64,000 bases of DNA from the NCBI RefSeq assembly GCF_027627475.1, contig NZ_CP115484.1, positions 3,704,001 to 3,768,000 on the forward strand, written 5' to 3'. The stretch comes from Paenibacillus sp. SYP-B4298 (lineage in GTDB: Bacteria > Bacillota > Bacilli > Paenibacillales > Paenibacillaceae). The notes beneath the pieces are model-generated. The model made no database searches and was not told where the DNA came from. It saw nothing but the letters and a program-made list of their open reading frames with translations. Made by a program: the position numbers and the translations under genes. Positions within the stretch are counted from its first letter, which is position 1, and each line of letters begins with the position of its first letter. Shown here in pieces: positions 7,985-16,448 of this stretch.

Positions 7985-9664
7985 TCATGCTTTTCTGTAC
8001 ATGGAGACGATCCGATTTCGTCCACCGTTCTTTGCTTCATATAAGGCCGCATCAGCTTCAGAGAACAGCTCCCGCAGATACGCCTTCGGATTATCAACAG
8101 AGATGCGTCCTCCCTTGTCGATAGCCAGCATGCCAAGACTGATCGTCACTCCGATCGGTTGATTGCCTTGTCCAGGTTGAATAATATTGAATTCCACGGC
8201 CTCCTTCACGCGCTGTGCAAGCAGCATCGCCTGCTCTTGATTGGTATGGGGCAGATAAACAGAGAATTCTTCCCCGCCATAGCGGGCTAAAATATCCGTC
8301 CGGCGCAGCGCCTTTTTGACAACCGCAGCCGTGCTGGACAATACCTCATCGCCGATAATATGCCCGAATCGGTCATTGACATTTTTGAACAGGTCGATAT
8401 CAAACAGAAAGATCGCAAATGGAATCTGGTATCTCATGTTCGTCATCACTTCATGCTCCAGTTGCTGCATCAGATAGCGTCGGTTATAGCAGCCGGTCAA
8501 GCTATCTGTTACCGCCATTTGCTCCAGCATTTGGTTCGTTTTATATAGCTCGTCCTGCATTAATATCAACGCCCGGTTGCGCTCCAGCAGCACCTCATTC
8601 TGGCGTTGTGTAACGTCTACCTGACGACGAAGCTCCGTAATATCCTGAAAGGTAATAATCCGGCCGAGCAACAGCGTGTTCGAATCGAATATCGGCGCTG
8701 TATAAATGGACATATGCGTATCATTGCCCAGCGTAATCTCGACCTGCGCTCCCTCCGGGCTGCGCTGCTCGTACTTTGACAGAAATACGTCCATATTCCC
8801 GACAATATGCAAGGGCGCCAAGAAGCGGGACATATCCAAAATATCGCCTGGTCGCAGATTGAACAACGGCCTGAGCACCGAGTTGATGTCTACTACAATT
8901 CCATGCTCATCCAGCACGATGATTCCTGTGCTCATGCTGTCAAACACATCTTTCTGATCCAACTGTACTACGTGGAACACCTTGTAGCCCTGGATAGCAA
9001 TGAGAAAGTATAGCCCGCAGAGAACGATTCCCCATGAAGTCAGGCCGTTAACCTGAGTGAACTTCTCCTCCATGAGCACATTGACTACAATATCGGCACA
9101 AGCGAACACACATATGATCATCATGCCGACAGCGGCCATCCCGAACTGCAGCCGTTGCCTTGCCGTCTTCGCTGTGCGGGAAGAGATATACAAGTGATAG
9201 AGCGATACCATCACATACAGCAGCAATGAAAACATAGTGAACCAGAAGAGCGGCCCATACTGCCGCTGCCTGAATGCTCCATCAATCGCTTGAACAAACC
9301 AGCCACCCGGATTGAATAGCACCCCCGCCGCCGATAGCATACCGGGCACACTGAACCAGAAGAGTGTTTTTCTCGTCACCAGATAGGACTGCCCGCTTAA
9401 ATAAAATACAAAAATCAGCCACCCCAGTCCAAGCAGGGACAGGCCGACAAAAGAAATCTTCAAATAAACGAGCTGCATCATAGGATTTTCCGTTGTCGAA
9501 ACTGCGAATTGGCTGATTGGCCACAGCATCATAAGGAAATGGAATACCAGGTAGACCTTATGTAAAACTGTGATGGTATTTAGCAGAAATATGATGGCAA
9601 ACATTACAAACAGAATGACAAAAAAGAGTAACTCCGACCATACTTCGAGTCCCACACGTTTCAC
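7985..9664 (-). CDS. Membrane-bound diguanylate cyclase (7TM-PAS-GGDEF)
   Basis: 559 residues. Residues 1-235 hold about seven hydrophobic segments, like the N-terminal 7TM sensor region of some histidine kinases. A PAS-like domain follows (about 240-360: GIIVLDEHGIVVDINSVL), then a short coiled coil and a GGDEF domain (about 385-559). The active site is GGEEF near 463-467, and an RxxD product-inhibition site (RRTD) lies five residues before it. An active, feedback-inhibited enzyme making c-di-GMP from two GTP at the membrane is therefore expected. The GTG start at 9664 has only a weak ribosome binding site. The first downstream gene is the HD-GYP protein. Confidence 0.9.
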   Translation of the reverse strand: MKRVGLEVWSELLFFVILFVMFAIIFLLNTITVLHKVYLVFHFLMMLWPISQFAVSTTENPMMQLVYLKISFVGLSLLGLGWLIFVFYLSGQSYLVTRKTLFWFSVPGMLSAAGVLFNPGGWFVQAIDGAFRQRQYGPLFWFTMFSLLLYVMVSLYHLYISSRTAKTARQRLQFGMAAVGMMIICVFACADIVVNVLMEEKFTQVNGLTSWGIVLCGLYFLIAIQGYKVFHVVQLDQKDVFDSMSTGIIVLDEHGIVVDINSVLRPLFNLRPGDILDMSRFLAPLHIVGNMDVFLSKYEQRSPEGAQVEITLGNDTHMSIYTAPIFDSNTLLLGRIITFQDITELRRQVDVTQRQNEVLLERNRALILMQDELYKTNQMLEQMAVTDSLTGCYNRRYLMQQLEHEVMTNMRYQIPFAIFLFDIDLFKNVNDRFGHIIGDEVLSSTAAVVKKALRRTDILARYGGEEFSVYLPHTNQEQAMLLAQRVKEAVEFNIIQPGQGNQPIGVTISLGMLAIDKGGRISVDNPKAYLRELFSEADAALYEAKNGGRNRIVSMYRKA

Positions 9665-9701
9665 CCATTCAACATAATCTCTTATTACTCTGGGACTAAA
9701 A

Positions 9702-9724
9702 CTTGCATTACTTTGTAATGCTTG
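9702..9724. repeat. Inverted repeat upstream of the GGDEF gene
   Basis: GCATTAC-TTT-GTAATGC (9705-9721), with partial extension on both sides, lies 40-60 bases before the GGDEF start. It may be an operator; no regulator can be assigned. Confidence 0.35.
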
Positions 9725-9873
9725 TTGCTATTCTAACATATTACAAAAATGATGGACAGAAGTATAGCTGTATTGCCACCATTTTTTTTAGTAACTTTCT
9801 TATATTTTGATGGTCCGGGCTTGTTCATACTGCGCACCGCTCATTATGACCTGTACTCGAAAGGCTCCCTTGG

Positions 9874-11046
9874 CTAGAGCTTAGGCAGACGGTCGCCAAG
9901 ATGCCTCTCCATATAGGGCGAAGCTTGAATGCTGTCGCGAAACCGAACATATTCCTCCCACTTGCTGCGGCGGTCAGGGCCAGGTGACTTGAATGCCCGA
10001 ATCATCAGATTTTTCGGCGTGTGCTCCGGATCAATAAACTCCAGCACCTGAGTTTTGTACCCTACCACCTCAAGCAACTGAGTGCGCAGGGCATCCGTTG
10101 CCAGCGCAGCGAATCGCTCCTTCAGCAAGCCGTGCGACAGTAAGGGAGTCATCGTCTCGCTCTCAATCTGACCATACAGCTCATGCTGGCAGCATGGCAC
10201 AGACAGAATAACGGATGCATCCCAGTGTACCGCCTTGATTAGGGCCGCATCCGTCGCTGTATCGCAAGCATGAAGCGTAACGACCATATCAACCTGCGCG
10301 TGCCCTTCATACTCTGCAATATCGCCATGCTTGAATTCCAATCCGCTGTAGCCAAGCCGCTCAGCCAGGCTGGAGCATAGCGAGATAACATCCGCCTTCA
10401 GATCCAGACCGACAATTCGGATGTCGAACTGATGAATATGTACCAGCAAATGATACAGCGCAAAGGTCAGATACGACTTGCCGCATCCAAAGTCAACAAT
10501 CGTCAGTTGCCTGTCCGTCGGCAGATGAGGCAGCACATCGGATACGATCTCCAGAAACCGGTTAATCTGCCGGAACTTATCCTGCTTCTTGGCATGGACC
10601 TTCCCATCGCTTGTCATAATGCCCAATTCAATCAGGAAACGGACGGGCGTCCCCTCCTCCAGCACATAACGCTTCTTCCGGTTATGCTCAAGAGGAAGCT
10701 GCTTAGCCGATGTTGTTGCAGGCTTGCGCAGAAGCGCAGCCTTCCCCTTCTTGCTAAGCAGAAGCTGCACATCCGCCTCACTGGTCTTGAACAGCGCTTG
10801 CCGATAGCTTTGCTCCAGCAGCTCTGCCGCTCTGCGGGCGGCCTCCTGCGGCAGCAGATTGTCATGTGTCACCTTGCTTTGCTCGTGATACTCAAATTGA
10901 TAATGCAGCGTCCCCTTCAGGCTGACTGGACGAATCATCGTCCTAAGCGGATAACCTGCGTCCTTGCGGCGTGGCTGGCTAAGCGTTGCCTGATGGAGAC
11001 TGTGCTGTTCAAACCATTGCTGTACCTGCTGCTGCCAATTATCCAT
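9874..11046 (-). CDS. Class I SAM-dependent methyltransferase (Methyltransf_32-like)
   Basis: 390 residues. The SAM-binding motif I is VDFGCGKSYLTFALYH from residue 184, with an acidic strand-2 end in VGLDLKADV. A later VTLHACDTATDAAL and SVPCCQHEL match the Methyltransf_32 group, which includes proteins related to tRNA or RNA methylation. The N-terminal 130 residues are a less conserved substrate-recognition part. The substrate cannot be named from sequence; an RNA substrate is inference. The DUF6483-like gene ends nine bases before this start, so they are probably co-transcribed. Confidence 0.82.
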   Translation of the reverse strand: MDNWQQQVQQWFEQHSLHQATLSQPRRKDAGYPLRTMIRPVSLKGTLHYQFEYHEQSKVTHDNLLPQEAARRAAELLEQSYRQALFKTSEADVQLLLSKKGKAALLRKPATTSAKQLPLEHNRKKRYVLEEGTPVRFLIELGIMTSDGKVHAKKQDKFRQINRFLEIVSDVLPHLPTDRQLTIVDFGCGKSYLTFALYHLLVHIHQFDIRIVGLDLKADVISLCSSLAERLGYSGLEFKHGDIAEYEGHAQVDMVVTLHACDTATDAALIKAVHWDASVILSVPCCQHELYGQIESETMTPLLSHGLLKERFAALATDALRTQLLEVVGYKTQVLEFIDPEHTPKNLMIRAFKSPGPDRRSKWEEYVRFRDSIQASPYMERHLGDRLPKL

Positions 11047-11055
11047 GATTTATCC

Positions 11056-11718
11056 CTACACTCCTTGTTGATTCCATTGCAATTCCAGTTGCTCCGTTGC
11101 CTCACGGATTTCGCTGCGCGACAGACCGCCTGCCTCCAACTGCTCATCCTCCAACTGCTCCAGGCGGCGATAAAACCGCTGCGCCTCCACCGCCTCCAGA
11201 GCGCCGTCCTCCAGCAGCTCATACAGCAGATCCTCTGCCTTGGCGAGTCGCCCATTCACCTCATGCCAGCGCAGCAGATGCCGGCCGAGCGGCTCCGGCA
11301 GCTTATAGGGCGCAAGCAGCCGCTCCAGCTCCTGCGCTTCCTCGTCCGGGTCGGCAGCGGTCGTACCGGAGCGATCCAGCGAGCAGCGGAGAAATAGATG
11401 CAGCGCCCGCGCCCTGAGCGCAGCCGCCCGCTCTTCCTCTCCCTCATCCTCGCAGATCGCGGCCCTCTCCCTGAGCAGAAGACCAATTGCTTGCAGGCTT
11501 GGATAATCGATGTTGCCGCTGCGGGTCATCAGATGAATGATGTCCTCAGGCGACAGTGACTCCAGCAGCCGGGAATTCAGACGGAAATAGCGGTCAAGCA
11601 GCTCATCAATCAGCTCCAGCGCTTCCTTGGACTCCCGCTGCTGGCGCAGCCCCATGATCTTTCCCATCGCCTCACTCATCTGATGTATCATCCGCATCAG
11701 GTAATCTCGTTGGAACAT
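11056..11718 (-). CDS. DUF6483-like helical protein
   Basis: 220 residues, predicted almost entirely helical and rich in E, L and R. It has an N-terminal MFQRDYLMRMIHQMSEAMGK and TPR-like spacing in the rest. It resembles DUF6483 proteins of Paenibacillus and Clostridia, whose role is unknown. No catalytic motif or membrane segment is seen. It sits between the alpha/beta hydrolase and the methyltransferase with short spacers, in a likely operon read on the minus strand. Confidence 0.7.
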   Translation of the reverse strand: MFQRDYLMRMIHQMSEAMGKIMGLRQQRESKEALELIDELLDRYFRLNSRLLESLSPEDIIHLMTRSGNIDYPSLQAIGLLLRERAAICEDEGEEERAAALRARALHLFLRCSLDRSGTTAADPDEEAQELERLLAPYKLPEPLGRHLLRWHEVNGRLAKAEDLLYELLEDGALEAVEAQRFYRRLEQLEDEQLEAGGLSRSEIREATEQLELQWNQQGV

Positions 11719-11734
11719 CCTCGTTCACGCCTTC

Positions 11735-12565
11735 CTATAAGACCCCTATAAACCTCTGTACCGCTTCTGCAATCGAATCCGCAGCCTCCAGCATACCCAT
11801 GTGCCCGGCTCCCTCGGCAATATGCGTATACACCTTAGGCTGACCTTCTGCAGTATGCAGCGTGCTATCAATCGGGACAATCTGATCTTGGGCTCCGGCA
11901 GCTAGCAGTACAGGCACTGCTGCATTCCTTAACAGGGCCGTCCGGTCGGGCCGCGCCTTCATACCGAGCGCAGCAGCAGCAGCCCCTTGAGATGAAGTCT
12001 CGTAGCCGATAGCCTTCACATGCTGCACCAGCTCAGGCATCTCCTCCAGATGGAGCGGAGCAAACAGCTTCGGCACCAGATTATCGATGAAGGGGCGAAT
12101 TCCCTCCTGCTTGATCGTCTGCACCGCCTTGTCTCGGTTGTCCTTGGCGGCATCGCTATCCGCCAGCGCCGTCGAATGCAGCAGCGCCAAGCCGTTGAGC
12201 CGCTGCGGATACTTCTCCAGCGCGGCCAGAGCAATGTAACCGCCCATCGAATGCCCAATCAGCGCTGCCTGCTTCAGCTCTAGATGGTCGAGCAGCTCCA
12301 ATATATCGGCCGCAAAGCTCTCCATCTCGTACACCTGCCCGTTCTGGGGCTCGGATACGCCATGTGCGCGCAGATCAGGGACGACGACTCGCGCAACCTC
12401 CTTCAATTGCGGGAGCAGATCGGCCCAGTAGGCAGAGCTTCCGCAGAATCCATGCAGCAGCACCACAGTTTTCAGATGACCTGCAGCGCTGCCGCTATCG
12501 TAGTAAGCAAGTCTGAATCCATTTTTCAGTCGAATATATTGGTCAGTTAATGTTGTTTTCCTCAT
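11735..12565 (-). CDS. Alpha/beta-fold hydrolase
   Basis: 276 residues. The oxyanion-hole HG is in LLHGFCGSS (about residues 36-44), the nucleophile elbow is GHSMGG with S106, an acid in AAGAQDQIVP, and the histidine in GAGHMGM near the C-terminus, a full catalytic triad. It is a small cytoplasmic esterase or lipase-like enzyme of unknown substrate. The ATG at 12565 follows GGGTGA with eight-base spacing and lies 17 bases past the yyaC stop. The frame is open upstream to 12610, but those residues overlap the yyaC end. Confidence 0.82.
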   Translation of the reverse strand: MRKTTLTDQYIRLKNGFRLAYYDSGSAAGHLKTVVLLHGFCGSSAYWADLLPQLKEVARVVVPDLRAHGVSEPQNGQVYEMESFAADILELLDHLELKQAALIGHSMGGYIALAALEKYPQRLNGLALLHSTALADSDAAKDNRDKAVQTIKQEGIRPFIDNLVPKLFAPLHLEEMPELVQHVKAIGYETSSQGAAAAALGMKARPDRTALLRNAAVPVLLAAGAQDQIVPIDSTLHTAEGQPKVYTHIAEGAGHMGMLEAADSIAEAVQRFIGVL

Positions 12566-12582
12566 ACTAAGATTCACCCGCT

Positions 12583-13173
12583 TTACATGGAATGGTCTTG
12601 ACGCCCCCATGCCAGCCTGACAAGCTCCGCCGTCTCGGCGGCCATGTTCATGACGGTATGGAGCGAGGTGGTCTGCAGTGTCATATAAGGTTTCGGTCCA
12701 ATCGTATTCACTACGCCTGCTATACTATAGTTACCCAATTGTGGAAAGATTGCACCGGTTGCCTGTGCCGGACGCAATGGCCCCTCTGCCGCCAGATACA
12801 TTCCGACAGAGCCCGGCTTCCCCAGACAAGCGTCAATCGCCACCACCACTTTGTCTTGCGGCAGACGATCCTCGATCTGCTCCAGCATGCGGGCATCGCA
12901 TGGCTCCTCCATCGTCCCGATGACATGCGGCCAGCCCTGACGCCTTAGCATCGAGCCGATGAGCGGCCCGAACGCGTCGCCAGTAGACCGGTCTGTGCCA
13001 ATGCATAAGAACAGTATCCTGCCGCGCTGCGGATAGCAACGAGCGATTCCTGTCAGGAATTCCAGCAGCAGCTCCCCATCCATTCTCTTACGGAGAGGCT
13101 GCGGCGCTGATTTCAGTTCGTTTAACCTGCGCTGACGGCAACGCTCCTGATCACCGTTTGTCCGTATGCGCAC
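12583..13173 (-). CDS. yyaC: Spore protease YyaC
   Basis: About 196 residues from the chosen start. The FLCIGTDRSTGDAFGPLIGS stretch and the VVVAIDACLGKPGSVG region are characteristic of YyaC, a member of the germination-protease-like fold found in endospore formers. Substrates are not well defined. It supports an endospore-forming host. A GTG at 13173 has GAGAGAGG nine bases upstream; a TTG at 13182 and an open frame to 13239 are alternatives without a good ribosome binding site at the proper distance. It heads the run yyaC, hydrolase, DUF6483-like, methyltransferase. Confidence 0.85.
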   Translation of the reverse strand: MRIRTNGDQERCRQRRLNELKSAPQPLRKRMDGELLLEFLTGIARCYPQRGRILFLCIGTDRSTGDAFGPLIGSMLRRQGWPHVIGTMEEPCDARMLEQIEDRLPQDKVVVAIDACLGKPGSVGMYLAAEGPLRPAQATGAIFPQLGNYSIAGVVNTIGPKPYMTLQTTSLHTVMNMAAETAELVRLAWGRQDHSM

Positions 13174-13455
13174 TGATTTCAACCTCTCTCCCCCTCTCCC
13201 TGCAAGGCTGCAGAATGCCTGTTCAACAGCAGCCGCCATAACACTTCATGCGACCGCCTCTATGCATTCCCGCCTAAAAAAGATTAAATCTCGTTGTTCT
13301 ATTGTAACTGATAACGGATTAATCCATCAATCCAAAACACGCAAACAGCAGCCGTCCCGGCCTGCAACAATTGCCTGCCAAAAGAGCCGCTGCCATAGCA
13401 TGAGGATGGTAATCATGGTAAAATAGCTTGAGCAATGGCACACTGAAGGGATGAT

Positions 13456-13689
13456 GTGATCGTGACCAATCTGAACGAGGCAACACAGGAAAATGTGGAA
13501 TGGATGATTGAGGCCATCAAGTCCAAGCTCAAAATGGCTACCGCCGCCGCGATGCAGGCTTCGCATTTCAGCATCGACCGCTACGAAGATATTAAGGAGC
13601 TGTACGAAGTAGTTGCAGAGAAAACCGCTTTCAGCATCAGTGAGGTAGAGGCGCTCGTATCCGAGCTGGGCAAGCTGCGCAACAAATAG
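13456..13689 (+). CDS. DUF1128 (YfkK-like) small protein
   Basis: 77 residues, helical. ENVEWMIEAIKSKLK and the segment with YEDIKELYEVV match DUF1128, a small Bacillales family without assigned function. GAAGGG lies five bases before the GTG at 13456; a second GTG at 13462 is possible. It is divergent from yyaC. A GC-rich hairpin follows the stop. Confidence 0.82.
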   Translation: MIVTNLNEATQENVEWMIEAIKSKLKMATAAAMQASHFSIDRYEDIKELYEVVAEKTAFSISEVEALVSELGKLRNK

Positions 13690-13696
13690 GGACAGG

Positions 13697-13740
13697 GGGC
13701 CGGCTGCAGGATGTATGCAGAGGGTACTTGCAGCCGGCCC
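13697..13740 (+). terminator. GC-rich hairpin after the DUF1128 gene
   Basis: Perfect 12-bp arms GGGCCGGCTGCA (13697-13708) and TGCAGCCGGCCC (13729-13740). The following sequence is ATAATAT, not a clean T-run, so it is a plausible but not classical terminator. Confidence 0.45.
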
Positions 13741-13753
13741 ATAATATGGGCTA

Positions 13754-13921
13754 CTAGGTCGTGTCTGAAAACCCGTTCAAGGGCATCTCTCCCCGCCTTT
13801 TCGCCCCATGCTGCGTTGCTTTTTCGCAGGCGTACCCCCGGTACGCCTGCGAAAAAGCGCCTTGCCTGGAACGAAAATTCGGCCAGATCTGTTCCGTTCA
13901 GAGTTTTCAGACACGCCCTAG
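13754..13921. mobile_element. MITE-like element, 168 bp, with terminal and central inverted repeats
   Basis: The ends are CTAGGTCGTGTCTGAAAAC (13754-13772) and the inverted copy at 13903-13921, matching 18 of 19 positions. In the middle is a perfect 18-bp palindrome arm pair (13819-13836 and 13840-13857) with loop CCC. No coding capacity is present. A diverged homologous copy lies at 24907-25052. The right end supplies the TAG stop codon of the gene at 13918-14400. Confidence 0.7.
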
Positions 13922-14400
13922 AGTCGGCCTGCGGCCTCCTCGGCTGAAGCTGCTACAGCAGCTTCATACCGGCTATCAGCCACGGAGCAGACAAGACGAA
14001 TATGAACCTGCTTGTTCTCTCCCTTGAGAAACTGAGCAATTCTCTCTAAGCGGTCTGCGACCTCCGCCCCTGTCAAGGTCAGGTTCAATTGATAGTCAAA
14101 ATGATCGCCGCGCGGCTCCTGCAGAGCATGAAGACGATCCGCGCCATAGCCGTGCTGCCTATAGGCTTCGTCGCGTACAGCAGACAGTTGATCGGGATAG
14201 AACTTATCTGATTTGTTCACGACCTTATCGTAGATGCGCAGCTTCTTCAAGAGCATGTAATATTGTGCAGAGTGCTTGAAGCCCCAGGCATCGCGGATGT
14301 CCTTGAGCTTGTATTGCATCTTCCAGCGCTTCAGTTTTTCAACCTGCTGTTCTTTTTCCAAAGCCATAAATTCCTCTAGTGGGAGTATTCCCGCTTCCAT
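13918..14400 (-). CDS. Hypothetical protein ending in the MITE-like element
   Basis: 160 residues. The N-terminal part (EQQVEKLKRWKMQYKLKDIR, then DAWGFKHSAQYYMLLKKL) looks like a helix-turn-helix or small DNA-binding module; the rest is a mixed alpha/beta region. No family is recognised. The start at 14400 is set by AGGAGGAAAACGA directly upstream; an ATG at 14424 lacks a site. The stop codon lies inside the terminal repeat of the adjacent element, so the natural 3' end may have been altered by its insertion. Confidence 0.6.
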   Translation of the reverse strand: MEAGILPLEEFMALEKEQQVEKLKRWKMQYKLKDIRDAWGFKHSAQYYMLLKKLRIYDKVVNKSDKFYPDQLSAVRDEAYRQHGYGADRLHALQEPRGDHFDYQLNLTLTGAEVADRLERIAQFLKGENKQVHIRLVCSVADSRYEAAVAASAEEAAGRL

Positions 14401-14720
14401 TCGTTTTCCTCCTGATATTTTCATATTTCCGCAGAGTCGTTACTTGGCTTCTATAGTCTCAGACGGTGGCGCTGTGCAGCCTTGAGGGCACGCCCCCATC
14501 TGGCACATTAAGAAGACCATACCGAGCTTTCGCCCTGCAGCGGTTGAACGCTGCACCTATAAGATGATCTTTCTGGCAAGAGATTAGAGGTTATTCCTTT
14601 TAATTCTATTAAATCTAATTCAAACCATAATCGATCAGATATTTCACATCTATAGAGTTACGCAAATGACTCTGCATACTAATTATTTCGTTATTTACCC
14701 ATTAATTCCTTCTTTATCAC
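14401..14720. other. AT-rich intergenic region without a visible gene
   Basis: Between the start of the gene at 14400 and the galT terminator. It contains one small inverted repeat (TGCAGCG-GTTGAA-CGCTGCA near 14535-14556) and an AT-rich stretch that could hold the minus-strand promoter. No reading frame of note. Confidence 0.4.
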
Positions 14721-14769
14721 AAAAAAATACCCCAAGTGCTGTTAAAACAACAAAAACAGGCACTTGGGG
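14721..14769 (-). terminator. Terminator of the gal operon
   Basis: Arms CCCCAAGTGC (14730-14739) and GCACTTGGGG (14760-14769). On the minus strand they are followed by TATTTTTTT. It lies about 40 bases past the galT stop. Confidence 0.88.
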
Positions 14770-14810
14770 GTTCGTAATACTTAGTTCAATAGTCTTAGAG
14801 TTCAGCAGGC

Positions 14811-16421
14811 TTAGGCTTCATTCAGCCCAGATGCCAGCAGAAATCTGCGGAACGCCTCTTGTCCTTCTGCGGTGCGCTTGAATACTCCGGCATCATGGAG
14901 AACCTCCATGAACTTATTCCCCGTCTCCGCCTGGAGCACAGCAGCGGCTTGCTGAGGACTCAGCGCTGTACCATATTTCTTCTGCAGCTCGTTAATCCAT
15001 GACGCATGGGCATGCAGCGGATGTCCTTCTTCAGGCAGGCCGCTGCCAAATACCGGCTCACCGCTTAAACATGCGGCAATCTGTTCCAGCTCCTCCTTCA
15101 GGCGACCTGGAAGCACAGCCAGCCCCATGACTTCAATCAAGCCGATATTTTCCTTCTTCACATGATGCAGATGGCGGTGCGGGTGGAAGATCCCATCTGG
15201 ATGCTCATCGCTCGTGCGGTTGTTGCGCAGCACCAAATCCAACTCATAGCTGCCGTCATCCTGCAGGCGAGCGATCGGCGTCACCGTATTATGCGGGATC
15301 TGTTCGCCGTTGTTATCTGTGCTCCACGCCGCAATATCTGCCTCGGCATCGCTGTACCCTCTCCAAGCATTCAGCACATGCTCCGCGGCCTCCAGTATCT
15401 CTTGCCTGTCTGCTCCTTGCAGACGCAGCACGGACATCGGCCACTTCACCGTGTGGAACTGGACACCAGGAAATTGCGAATGAGCATAGGTATGCTCATT
15501 GGTCGCTACCTGCATCGCAAAGGTGTGCCTGCCCGCCTGGAAGTGATCATGATTCAGGATCGAGCCGCCCACGATCGGCAGATCGGCATTGGAGCCGATA
15601 AAGTAGTGTGGGAACTGCTCGATAAAGTCGAGCAGCCGCGCAAAGGTCATTGAAGAAATCTGCATCGGCACATGCTCGCCGCAAAAGACAATACTATGCT
15701 CATTATAATAAACATACGGTGAGTACTGGAAAAACCAGTCTTCATTCTGAAGCTGCAGCGGCAGCACACGCAGATTTTGCCTGGCGGGATGGTTCGCTCT
15801 TCCCGCGTAGCCGACATTCTCCTTGCAGAGCAGGCATTTCGGATAATGAGCCTGAGGAAGCGTCTTGAGCAGCGCGATCTCCTTCGGGTCCTTCTCGGGC
15901 TTGGAGAGATTTATCGTAATCTCGAGCTTGCCATAATCCGTCTCATGTACCCACTGCTGGTTTTTGGCAATCCGATCCATGCGGATGTAGTTGGAATCCA
16001 CGTTCAATTGATAGAAATCATCTGTTGCAGCCACGACGCCCTCTTGCTTCACAAGCCTGCGGAAACGAGCCGCCGTCTCGGATGGGCGAGGCATCAGCAG
16101 CCCCATAATCCGCGCGTCCAGCAGGTCGCGCCAGGTTGTCGTGTTGTCTGGAATGAGACCGATCTGGGCCCCGTAGGTCAGCAGGACATCCAGCGCCTCC
16201 AGCGGGGAATCCGGCGCCTCTCCCGGCGCCGTCTCCTCCAGCGGCTCGCTGAAGCCTAGCAGATCAAGCAGTGCATTGCGGGTATAGGCCTCATCCAATG
16301 GCTCGATCAGCCCATGCTGCAGGCCAAAGCGCACCAACTGCTCGATCTGTGCAAGCGCCTGCTCAGCCGTTACTGCCTGCCTCGCTGCTTGCCGCTCTGC
16401 GGCTTGCTGCTCTTGATTCAT
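14811..16421 (-). CDS. galT: UDP-glucose--hexose-1-phosphate uridylyltransferase
   Basis: 536 residues, the length of the Firmicutes-type GalT, which is longer than the E. coli type. Family landmarks include the YPKCLLCKENVGYAGR region (about 190-210) and the NHDHFQAGRH segment. It transfers UMP between UDP-glucose and galactose-1-phosphate in the Leloir pathway. AAAGGAGC precedes the ATG with normal spacing. It is the third gene of galK-galE-galT on the minus strand, 27 bases after galE, and is followed by a strong terminator. Confidence 0.93.
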   Translation of the reverse strand: MNQEQQAAERQAARQAVTAEQALAQIEQLVRFGLQHGLIEPLDEAYTRNALLDLLGFSEPLEETAPGEAPDSPLEALDVLLTYGAQIGLIPDNTTTWRDLLDARIMGLLMPRPSETAARFRRLVKQEGVVAATDDFYQLNVDSNYIRMDRIAKNQQWVHETDYGKLEITINLSKPEKDPKEIALLKTLPQAHYPKCLLCKENVGYAGRANHPARQNLRVLPLQLQNEDWFFQYSPYVYYNEHSIVFCGEHVPMQISSMTFARLLDFIEQFPHYFIGSNADLPIVGGSILNHDHFQAGRHTFAMQVATNEHTYAHSQFPGVQFHTVKWPMSVLRLQGADRQEILEAAEHVLNAWRGYSDAEADIAAWSTDNNGEQIPHNTVTPIARLQDDGSYELDLVLRNNRTSDEHPDGIFHPHRHLHHVKKENIGLIEVMGLAVLPGRLKEELEQIAACLSGEPVFGSGLPEEGHPLHAHASWINELQKKYGTALSPQQAAAVLQAETGNKFMEVLHDAGVFKRTAEGQEAFRRFLLASGLNEA

Positions 16422-16448
16422 GATGCGTGCTCCTTTCGCCTGTAATAT

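Noticed and set aside
10432-11397. 321-codon open frame on the + strand
   Set aside because: Antisense to the methyltransferase and DUF6483-like genes; leucine/glutamine-rich composition typical of an antisense frame.
13754-13921. The palindromic element as a simple terminator
   Set aside because: Terminal repeats 130 bases apart and a homologous copy elsewhere fit a transposable-type repeat better than a terminator.
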